NCBI GenBank assembly: GCA_963693305.1
Contig: OY855914.1
Coordinates: forward strand, 25,836,472 to 25,900,471
From: Meandrina meandrites
Taxonomy: Eukaryota > Cnidaria > Anthozoa > Scleractinia > Meandrinidae
DNA: 64,000 bases
Direction: 5' to 3'
The notes beneath the pieces were generated by a model. The model had not been told where the DNA came from and made no database searches. It saw only the letters and a program-made list of their open reading frames with translations. Positions 11,037 through 21,800 of the stretch are shown here, piece after piece. The stretch's first letter is position 1, and each line of letters opens with the position of its first letter. Both the position numbers and the translations under genes were made by a program.

Positions 11037-11105
11037 CATGCCAATGTCAGTAGAAATAAATGACTGATAAAGACCAGACACGAATTCCTTGGCTTGTATT
11101 TCTTG
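11037..11105 (-). other. Probable first exon of the TPR-CHAT gene (ATG at the splice junction)
   Basis: On -, the sequence ACTGACATTGGCATG is followed at once by GTGAGT, a strong splice donor. Joining it to the acceptor before 10046 gives ATG then ATT GAA GAA GGC GCC ATG, in frame with the large open frame. The protein would then start six residues earlier, with the first codon alone in exon 1. The right edge given is arbitrary because the 5' untranslated end cannot be seen. An alternative acceptor, TTTTTTAG near 10064, would make the upstream part non-coding and keep the start at 10031. Confidence 0.4.
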
Positions 11106-12467
11106 TATGTGGAGTAAACTTTACTGTCAAGCTCATTTAATACTGTTCGCTTTGAAAAGAAAAACCGGATGTCCGTGAAACGCAACTTCAAACGTTCTTT
11201 GAGAAATTAGAAAATAATCCAGTTAGATTTCATTTTAGATATTTCAGTTTCAAAAATCAAAAAACAACATTTTGAGAATCCATTTTTATCCAGCATCATA
11301 CACAGTTTAGAGTGACTGTGTCGACGGATTATCACATTGAAGGCGTTTGTCAATGGTTTAGAGATTAGTTGGTGTCGAATATGTAAACCGAATCTGCTCT
11401 CGTGGGGTAGTTGGGGCTGTCTCCCTCGATAAAAAATAATTAAGCGAAGAACATACCTGGCTGTAGATAAAGAAAGAAGCGAAATTTGTAGAAATTCGCG
11501 TGTAATATTTTTGGCAAACGTCGGCGGCGTCAAACAAACATGAAAGAATTTCAGGTAAATGACAGTTGTCTTAAAAAAAAACAACAACAAAACAAAACAA
11601 AACAAAGAAGGATGTATAACAAATATCGCAAGTGAGTACTCTCAAAGGGTTTCGAATGGCGTGTTGGAATCTCTGTTATCAGTTAATTTATGCAGATTTT
11701 GCAGATTTCATATCTCAGCTATCAGTTAGAGAGCGCACAAATTCCCAACCGGAAAATAGATAATTATGACCAATTCTCAGCTATCCGTTAAACCCCATTC
11801 AGAACCGGCCTGATTCTTTGTAAGGAAGCGAAAAAGCGATTTTAGAGATTTTAAAGTTTTTTTTACTGCCACGATATTACTCACAGCAACCCGTTTTTAA
11901 AATTATTATTATCGAAACAGTGATGCTAAGCAAAAAGACAACGGGAACTCCGACCAGCTTACAACCGAAACATTACATGTTCAATATTTATTTTGCTTAA
12001 ACTGATCATAAAAAATGAAAGTTGAATGACATTTTAGGGGCAGACGGTTTTTCTATTGGAACTACAAACTGTCATTTTCAATATTTCAATTTCGTAGGAA
12101 AATGAATGAGCCTATCTATGGTCCACGTGTTCCAGGATATTCCGAGAAAACAGGTCGTCACATGACGTCATGCAGGAAACACATGTGCTGCCAAGCAGTT
12201 ACAATATAGAAATATTGATGTTGATTAGTATAGAGAGCGACATAGATTCTCACAGGATTTATCCTGTGTACAGCCTCCTGTTCACCTCAAGAAAATTCGG
12301 AGAGGGGAGTCTGTGTGTTACTGTTGATAATCGTGTTTCTCGCATAAATTATCCATGCATTAAAACCATATCAGTATTTCATCGTCTGACGTAACACGTG
12401 GAGACAACAAAGAAACTTGCCGTCTGCACGCGGCCCTTACACGAGACCGTTTGAATGATGGTCTGTG
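11106..12467. other. Spacer with no gene recognised
   Basis: Likely holds the promoter of the CHAT gene (which reads leftward) near its left edge. Open frames 11207-11605 (-) and 12170-12394 (+) show no domain. An A/C-rich simple stretch (AACAAAACAAAACAAAACAA) lies near 11582-11605. Nothing else was identified. A separate (TA)10 run lies at about 10122-10141, inside the putative first intron. Confidence 0.45.
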
Positions 12468-13521
12468 CTGTCATGAAATGTAATAATGTCGTGAATTGTA
12501 ATACCTGTCGTGAAATGTAACAATCCGAGCTGTCGTAAACTGTAATAACACTCTGTCGTGTTTCGTAATAACCTGTGAAGTGGAAGGATTTTATTTCATT
12601 GTAATTTTCTATATATTCAAAATTCATAATATTGAAATGGCCTTGTAATGAACATCTTAGATTTACGCTAAAAAAAAATATTGGCATGGTTGAGATTTCG
12701 TCGGACACTAGCTATTTTTAGTCAGCCAATGTCCGATGACCGACCGTTTGCAGCACTGACGTTGTCAGGAACCTGTCTAACGGAAAAGAAAACGGTCCCC
12801 TTTTTGTCTTTTCATTTTATTTCTTTTCGTTCATTACTTCTTTTATTTCATTACGCCATCAAGTAATTGGCTTAAAGTGTGTATGACATGAAAAAATGTG
12901 ACTAAAAAATGACTAAAAGGGGACGGACAGAAAACTTAGTGAACTTAACAAGGAGTGACTACGAATAACCACTAGTGACCACGAATTACCACGAGTAGGA
13001 ATTCATCGATATCTTTTTATGACATCGTAATGACGCTATCATTTCGTAACCTCATTAAATTGTCCTCGTAGCCGCAAATAAACCGTTTTCTTTTCCGTTA
13101 GACACGTTCCTGACAACGTCAGTGCTGCAAACGGTCGGTCATCGGACATTGGCTGACTAAAAATAGCTAGTGTCCGACGAAATCTCAACCATGCCAATAT
13201 TTTTTTTTTAGCGTAAATCTAAGATGTTCATTACAAGGCCATTTCAATATTATGAATTTTGAATATATAGAAAATTACAATGAATTAAAATCCTTCCACT
13301 TCACAGGTTATTACAAAACACGACAGAGTGTTATTACAATTTACGACAGCTCGGATTGTTACATTTTACGACAGCATGTTATTACAATTTACGACGGGTA
13401 TGTTATTACAATTCACGACACTTGTTATTACATTTCACGACAGGTATTACAATTCACGACAAGTGTAATTACAATTCACGACAGGTATTACAATTCACGA
13501 CATTATTACATTTCATGACAG
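12468..13521. mobile_element. Foldback element, ~1.05 kb, with tandem repeats in its arms
   Basis: Two long inverted arms, about 12468-12796 and 13082-13521, surround a loop of about 285 bases. The inner arm parts are almost perfectly complementary (for example TTGACAACGTCAGTGCTGC against its complement). The outer arm parts are built from short tandem units of the form TTATTACAATTTACGACA: about ten units in the right arm (13303-13521) but only about five in the left arm (12468-12575). This matches the structure of foldback-type DNA elements, whose arms gain and lose internal repeats. No transposase is encoded. No convincing target-site duplication was found at the ends. Confidence 0.85.
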
Positions 13522-14118
13522 AACATGGTCTTATATAGTTTATATACGGGTAAAAAAAACACCACGCGCAGAATATTTATAGATAAAAACTCCCACCCTG
13601 GCAATACTTTCGTAGCTATAAAATGCTGTTTAATTTCGCTAACCGGGCATTAAACTTAAATTTAAATGTAAGAAAATGTGGCAGGTTTCCAGTGTGATTT
13701 TTACGAGATATTTGTCATTGCGACCGATAAAACGTAAGTCAGCTGGTTCAGCCATTTGGAAACGTGACACTTTATTAAACCGCCGCAAATAATCGATCAA
13801 CTAATCAGGACATTTTCAGCCTGTTCTGAGAAAAATCACGTTGTCTTGAACACGAATATCAACATCGAAAAACCGGCTGTACACAGACTAACAGGACTAA
13901 GATTCAAATTAGAAATCTGATTCTCAAACACACCACATATAGCCGTGATCTGTGATTGTAGTTTGGAAATCTTATCATAATTAGCATGATTTTTATGATT
14001 TTATTTCTCCATTTAATCCTTAGTTTCAGTTTCTATTGAGAAGATATTTTAAACACTCCAGAGAGTGTTTCGTACTTCCTAACTCCTCGTAGTTCGTCAA
14101 AAATATTCCGCTGCGCGT
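13522..14118. other. Spacer between two repeats with no gene recognised
   Basis: Unique-looking AT-rich sequence between the foldback element and the ~900-base repeat. No supported open frame, RNA gene or inverted repeat was seen. Confidence 0.5.
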
Positions 14119-14726
14119 CTTATTTTCAACTCTCTTCTCGGTGTTTGGAAATGTGATGACGCGCCGATTCACTTTCGTGCTTGATATCTTACCTCACCCT
14201 CGTATTCGCATCAATAAAGAAGATACCAAGATCATCAAAAACTAATGTTGTTCAATAGTATTTTAGTTTCGAATAACCTGTGTGACGCAAAGCTTGTGGT
14301 CAGGGGCGGAGGTGGTGGCGAAGGGGTGTGTGTGTGTGGGGGGGGGGGGGGGGAGGGTGGGGGAGTGGGAGATGTCGAAGGAGAAAGAGAGAAGGAGGGC
14401 GTAATCGCGATACGGAGAGAACCCGGGTGAAGAAACTAGCGCAAAACTGAAAGTGTTCATTTTACAGTCCTTTGTAACGTAATGTTGTAAAATTCGTGAA
14501 AATCGTGTAAAATTGTCGAGTGTATTTTTTCCCGTGGACAATTTGAATCGCTTCAAAATGGACTGAGAAAAGTTTAAAGCCTCTCGTGCGAGAAGGAAAA
14601 AGAAAAATGGCTGTCATCATTACTGTCTTGGTTCCTTCTTTATCTTATTGAGAAACGTGTGTAATGCCAAGTTGCATTTCACTTTCGGTGGTTAATTTTG
14701 GCGTGTTCAAATTTTGTTAACTTTTA
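14119..14726. repeat. Left part of the ~900-base repeat, second copy
   Basis: Aligns with about 1977-2570, including the poly-G tract near 14338-14353. It ends exactly at the TA target of the transposon at 14727. Open frames here (14245-14430 on +, 14263-14556 on -) run through the G tract and are not genes. Confidence 0.8.
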
Positions 14727-15392
14727 CAGTCAAAACAGCTCAAGCGTTCCTATCAATGGTGAATTAACGAATTCATTAACAGAAATTTGATTTCATTCTT
14801 TGCTTCAGTATTGACGGGGACAATATTCCATTGTTAAAGTGAATATTACAATGTTTAAACGGCGACTCGATTTTTGTTTTAAAAAACAAAAATGTTGATT
14901 TCATGATATCTGGCTTTGTGCGACAAAATATCCCTAATTTGCATAAAAACATAAACTGGGTCGACAACAGTTTTCCCACTTGATCTTCCGCCAGCAGTAT
15001 TTTTGTGCTTTTTACTGCACTAAAATCTCTCGTCTCTCTTTTCGTATTATGAGAGGGTTGAAAAAAGCGAGTGACTAACAAAATAATGAGAGCTATCTCG
15101 AAGCTAAGTGCATGGCCACTACAAACAACATTTACATTTCTTTTTTTACAAAACACTGTGTGTCATTTCACGGTTGACCAGTCAGTCGAAATTATGAAAA
15201 TTTTGGCCGAATTCCCACGTGCCTGTCGCGTGAAGCCAGACAACAATCCGATCAACGAATATCAACATTCGAGATTTGAACATTGAAATAATCACTTCAA
15301 GAAAAGAATACTAAAGGAATGAATGAAATCAAATTTCTATTAATGATTTCATTAATTCACCCTTGATAGGAACGCTTGAGCTGTTTTGACTG
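14727..15392. mobile_element. 666-base inverted-repeat element flanked by TA
   Basis: The left end CAGTCAAAACAGCTCAAGCG and the right end, its reverse complement (CGCTTGAGCTGTTTTGACTG), form terminal inverted repeats; similarity continues inward for about 80 bases. TA lies directly outside each end (14725-14726 and 15393-15394), as for Tc1/mariner-type insertion. The homologous repeat at 1977-2885 has no insertion at this place, so the filled and empty sites are both visible. No transposase frame is seen; 14776-15156 on - has no recognised domain. A truncated relative lies at about 608-895. Confidence 0.85.
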
Positions 15393-15710
15393 TAACGATG
15401 CATGAAAATAACGAAAATAAAACACACACGAAAATAAAAGATCTTATTTCAGGACAAAGAGCTCTTTATTAACGAAATCGTGCTGAGCCATATAAAGTGA
15501 AGGAGAGAAAACCTTGTAATGTTGTAATAGAAACCTGTCTAATTTCGTTACTTGAAAAATCTTGCTTACAAGTGTGTTTTTTTTTTTTTCATTTTGAACC
15601 ATGTTCCCATTTTTTGGTGTGTATTATGCAAGTAAATACATGCCTTACACTTTTTTTTGTTAATAGCGCCTGGATTGATACAACCGTGAGGCAATCAATG
15701 AACACGAGAT
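15393..15710. repeat. Right part of the ~900-base repeat, second copy
   Basis: Continues the alignment with 2572-2885 after the transposon: GAAAATAAAA, CTTTATTAACGAAA, CTTGCTTACAAGTG and GGATTGATACAA are shared. It ends about 100 bases before the MED1 start codon, so it may form part of the MED1 upstream region. Confidence 0.75.
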
Positions 15711-15812
15711 AGACAGGTTTTCCAATCCACCACCCACCCCACCCACCCAGGAAACGGGCTTGTGAGTTTTGGTCAGCGGAGCGCGCATGACAATTACATT
15801 CAAGTAAACAAA

Positions 15813-18800
15813 ATGGCGGCTGCTGTGGAAGCAAGAACTTGTGGATCGTGTTGTCTTAAATTAAAGGAACTGGTGAACAGTTACGAAGAAGAATTAGGAC
15901 TGAAAGGAAAGGAGTTCGATGGCACTAAAAGTAAGTATTCAGACGACTATACTTTTTTTTTTATTATTTCTAAATCATGCTAAATCAGCTGCCAGCTGTG
16001 GATTTAGGTGCGTGCTATAAAATTGTATAAAATCATATCGCAGTCGCCGATCAAACATCTGACAGCTAAACCGTCGATAAATGATAAATTCACACTATTT
16101 GAGGTATGATTATTTCGAAGACATTTTTGATAGATCAAGATGATATTTTCTTGTTGACGATCCTCTTTGTTCTATGATCTCATGATCAGTGTGCGTGTTC
16201 TATAGATAATTTTGTAACATAGTAAAGGCCTGCTTTTGAGCCTAGTGGCCCATCAGGCCAGAGCTTACCCCGGGTTCAGTAGAATGAAGCGACTAGGAGT
16301 ATTTCAACTCCCCCATGGATGAGGCCCTGCCAGGGTAAATTCCGACAAGCGACATGGCCCAAAAAGTAGCGACAGCACATAAAATAAAACCGCGACAAAC
16401 GACAACCCTAATGGAAAAACTTAAATTCAGACAAGGACAAGCAATTTTCCTTCAATTCAACTACCGACAGCGACGTGAAGTACGATAACACAGCGAAACA
16501 GGACATTTTTAAATTTAGACAAGCGACACGGGATCCCCCCCTGGCAGGGCCTCATGGATGGGATGCTAGTGCATAGTAGGGTTACCCCCAGCAGTAAATT
16601 TGCTGGCAACACTTTATTTATCATATTCAGACACCTGGCCTGTGAGAGTAAAGTGTCTTGCCCAAGAACACAATGTGGTGACCCTTGCAAGGGCTTGAAC
16701 TCAGCCTGCTTGAGCATGAGTCCAGCGTTGTAACCATTAGGCCACTGCACTTCCAATGATTTGTAAGGAAATAATGCTGTCTTGATAGACTCCTGATCTT
16801 CCTGGAGTAAGGGTATTAATTAAATCAGATGCTTTCAGTCTTTATCAGCTTCTGTTTTTAATTCAATATTTTCAGTAAAATTGCAATAATAACTAATAAT
16901 TATTAAAAAATGCATACTTTGTCCAAAGTGTTTGATTTGTTTTATAGTTCATATGTTTGGGTCACTGAACTTCTACTTGGAACACAGCAAGTTCAATGAC
17001 TTGCTAAACAGCATCAGGTCAAAGTGTGAGAGCTGTGCCACCTGGCCAGATCCTGCTAAGGCAATCAGAGCTTCTCTGGTAAGGTTCAATATCAGCATGC
17101 AAATTCTCCTGACTGATCTCTACATTTTCTTACAGTCTAAGTTTGGAGAATTTGTTAAACGATCAAAGCAATTTCCTATGATAATCATCTCATTATTAAT
17201 TCTCATAACCATGTGGTTTACAGTAAATGTTGAAATTTTGGCCAACCAAGGGCAAAGATGTTGGATCCCGTATGTTCCTCAACTGGAGATGAAATCAGCA
17301 AACAATTTCTCTTAACCCAGTCATTGTATTGTGGAATACATCTGTTTCAGTAAAATTGATTAGAGTAGTAATGTTTCTAGCTTTTCTATGGTCTTTAATT
17401 AATTTATTTTTTTTCTATGCTCCTTTATTCTATTTAGGAAAGACAGCAGCAAGTTGAAAATCTTGCCCCTGTGAAAAATTACATCTCAGAATGTTTGGAC
17501 AAACTACAGAGTGCTATGAAAGAAAAGTCAATAAAAGTTGTAGCACAGAGACTTGAAGCTATCACAAGGAAAGTCGGGTAAGGAAATTTCACTAGATTCT
17601 ATGAGAATCGATAAAATCTATATTACTGGTAACTAATTATGTTTATTAATAAGGGTTGATCATGCTAATTTGACTTAACGTGACTTCATCATATTTGGCA
17701 GGTTGAAGTTCATTGAAAATGGACGAGATTGCTTTATCAATTCAGACATGTTTTATGTTGAGGTATGTGAAGAGCCAGTCTGCAAGCAAGTTTGTGTAGG
17801 GTGGAGGGAAGGAGAGCCTGCATAGATTTCTCAGACTTTGGAATTACTGTCCCATAAATCACACCCTGCTTCCAGATGTCTGAGCTGTCAAATTTAGCCA
17901 GTTATCAGTTAATTAATCTCCACTGTTCAGTGTTTTGCTTCCAAAATTTGGGCGCAGTATTCAGAATTCAAAGCCGCAGGCCTTCTTTCCATATTTTTTT
18001 ACTTTTTTTTCTTTCCCCACTGAGAACTAGATTGTAGATTATCAAAGAGCATGAAAATTGACCATAACTTTGACTTTTATTCAGTAGTTATTTACTGTAC
18101 ATGTATGTTAATTGTCTTTAATTTAGTTTGTGAGTAATAGTATTTTTAATACAGTTAAACCCCACTATTTCGAACCGTCAGGGGAAACGAAAAATAGTTC
18201 GAAATAGCGGGAGTTCGAAATAGCCAATAGTAAATGACTGAAGGGCAAGTCCAAGGGAAATGCGTTTTAGTTCAAAATAACGGGGAATTCGAAATAACCG
18301 AGTTCGAATTAGCAGGGTCTAGCTGTACTCTGAGCTTCTCTCTGCATTGCATTGCATTTTTTTTTTCAGTGCAATATCATATATTGTTAGTTATTCCACT
18401 TGGTACACAGTTATCAAATTGCTTACAATTCACAATTTAACTGATCATTGTTGATAATAAAAGCTTGATAACTCTAGCTAAACTTGGCCTGGCCCGACTT
18501 GATATATGAAAAGTACACGTTCTGTTGCACAAAGTTGATTTGTTTGTGATATCTGACAAATAAATGCAGGTTCGTATGGATACAGATGGTACAGTTTCTG
18601 AAGTGAAAGTCGCACACACCGGAGATCCAGAGGTGAGTGTTAATATGTTGTGATTTAAATTTTTTTTGGTTTAAAATGTTGAAACCAGTTTGATTTTTTT
18701 CCTTTGTTTCAGATTACGATAATGAATATTAATAATACATTTGAAGAAATAAAGCCAAACTAGTTTAAAAAGATTAAATCAAGGAAAAATTTAAAGCACA

Positions 18801-21800
18801 ACATATTATACAATCATGTAAGAACAATGAATATTAACAGACTAGGAAACAATGAAAATAGTAATTTTCTTGTTGCATTTTAGTTTTGATTTTCAATATT
18901 TGTTGAAAATAGTTTTAATAACTCACTAGATCAGTCAATTTTAGTTTGAGAGATTAGATCCTTGTTTATGGCCAATGATTTAACACCATGAATGGAACAT
19001 GAGATGAAATGTTACTAAATGTCAGGGTTTATATCACTTATTTTAAACCACCCTTTTGCTGCCCATGAGTAGCTGTCTACAGTTCCTGGTGGGGGCAGGG
19101 GGAGGGGGGCCTACATAAGTGATATGGATGATGATTTAAGGACGTTCGCGCTAATTGTTTATGCGCACGCGCACGTAATTCCTGTCACAACGCTGCGCCA
19201 TGTCATGCATCGAGCGCGCGTGCTGAGGAAACTTTCCAACCACAGATAGGGTGAGTAGCAGTTGCGATAACTTCGCTTGCAGTTTGCCAGCTTAAATGTT
19301 CGGTGACCCCTACTTTTTTCTAAACAGATCACTTTTGTTAACGATTATCTACGTTTTGTGAGAAAATGAAAAAAATCTATTGATTAAAAGGTTGATTTTT
19401 TTTGCCCCATGCACATTCGAATTCCGCTTTTTGATCTTTTTGTTTTGTCGTACGACGGGTTCAAATGCCTCTTCCAGGGCTAAGTTTTGCATAAAAGATG
19501 GCAACACTTAAAATTATTTACGCAACAGATGTACTTCTTCAAAATATCATCATGATCGTTTGCCTCCGTTTTCTCATCATCGATAATTTAAACTACAAAC
19601 CTTGAAAGCCGTGCGAAATTACGTGCGCCAATTTTTCAAAATCAGGGTAGTTTTCTACAGACTTTATCTCTGAAACGAAGTGGGTGACCCCCACTTTTTT
19701 TTGTATTTCTGACACAAGTAACTCATTATCCGTCCTCAGTAAAAATTTTAGAAAAATCTATCGACTAGAAAATTTTCGCGCAAACGTCCTTAAATTCAAT
19801 TTGAGATTTTTTTGGGGTATGAAATTTGACAAGTGTTCTTGGGTGTCTCTAGTGTTGTTTAAATGACTACCAGATGAGGGAAAGATGAATTCAGATGGTA
19901 TGATGAATAAAAAAACACAAACATGCATTCAATTTCTAAATATTTTTCTTTGTGTTATAGGATGTCTTGGAGGTTAATTTTTGGTGCAGGGATTTTTTTG
20001 GGTGTTGATTTTTTGCCCCCATTCAATCATCCCTGTCACTTGAAATTCTGCGTAGCTCCCCTCGGGGGGTTGTAAGGGTTCAATTACCAGCCAAGTTAAT
20101 TTAACCGGCTTTTGCTGTCGATCCACAGAGTTGTCCTGAGTTAACAAGGGTCCTTAGGTATGTTTTTGCAGATGATTGTTCTATCGGTATACTCTGATTT
20201 ATTGTTTTTGAGGTGCACAGTCTGTTATTGTAACACAAGGATGGTATCCAGACTCAAAGTCTTGATATTGTCATTTAAAGTCCTGGTGTGTTATTAAAAA
20301 AACTTTGGTAAGACTGTTTATATTTATTTATCAAATTAATGTAAATTCAATGTTAATATTTGTTTCCAGGGAGGGTGATTATGATGAGTTTTTATGCCAT
20401 TTAAAAGGACTGTGTGATCTTTACCAGTTATCTCGTGATACGTAAGTAATTGTGAAATACTGGGTAACCTGTCATAATTAAGTTTTTATCTGAATGTATA
20501 TAGTTAATTTATTATTATAATTATTTTCTGGTACAAGTGGCCTGAATTGCACATTTCCACTGGCAATGTTATAAAGCAATTGGTTCATGCTTTTACAGCT
20601 GTAGATGTGTACTTTTGAATTACAGTACATGATTGTGGAAGGTTGGAGAGAGGTCAAGAAGCTTAAATGTTTTTATTACACTCCAAACTTCTTGTGTGCA
20701 CCGTACATGTAACTCTGTAGTTCACGCTAAAGCTTAGGTGAACCAGTTGTTAAATATGTAGTGGAAGAGACCAGCAGACGATGTGGGGGATGCCAAAAAG
20801 TGCGGTTAGCCATAGTACATGTAATTTAAGTCTACACTTGAGCCCAGTGGCTAACAGGCTGGAGCATATCCCGGTTCCAGTAGTATAAAGCAACTAGCAG
20901 TATAAACTACTCTCCTCTCCCCTGGATGGGATGCTAGTCCATTGCAGGGCTACCATGAACAGTAAATTTATACACGTGAGTGAAGAGAGGCAATATGAGG
21001 GTAAAGTACATCTTGCCCAAAATCACAACTTGACACCAGCAGCCAGGGCTTGAATCCAGACCACATCATCGTCAGAGAGAGCGCGCTAACCATTGGGCTA
21101 CTGTACTTCCCACGTGGTTAGCACACTGTACATGGATGTTTATTCTTATTTCTTAATTAATATTTTGCCTCTTCTGTCTTTATTTATTCATTGACAATGT
21201 TACTGTTTTATTAGACATCTCGACAATTTCTTTTTCAGGTTTCAAAAACCAAAGATTCTTGCAGCTCTTAAAGCAGTGGAAACAGATATTAACACAATGG
21301 CAACATTATTTGGGTAAGAATATTATTTAATTAACAAATATGTAATATCTACACACAAATTCTCCTGACTGATCTCTACATTTTCTTATAGTATTTATAA
21401 GTTGGGAGATTTTGTTAAAAGATCAAAGCAATTTCCCTTTGGTGATCATTTTGTTAATTCTCATAACCATTTCTCTTGATGCCGCCATGTTAAGTACTGT
21501 GCTTATCTGTTTGGCGGCAGAAACTTCATGTTAAATTAATTTTACTTTTTATAACTTTGCTTTTATCATATTTAGAAGTGTTAATTACTTTGATCTCATT
21601 AGAACAGATGCAAGTTCTACTGAAGCAATTACACAGTGCCCAGTTGGATTCATCACTCCTAGACAAGGAGGTTTGTCACAAATAATCTTATTAATAATAC
21701 TAGAAAGATATTAATTTATCAGTGACACAATTCAAGTTACTTGGCAAACATTTCCGAGTTCCATCCATAGTCAAAACCATTAAGTAACAAGTTCTGCAGG

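Noticed and set aside
13303..13521. A CRISPR-like array
   Set aside because: The regularly spaced TTACAATTCACGACA units have very short, variable gaps and are mirrored in the other arm of the foldback element. The genome is eukaryotic.
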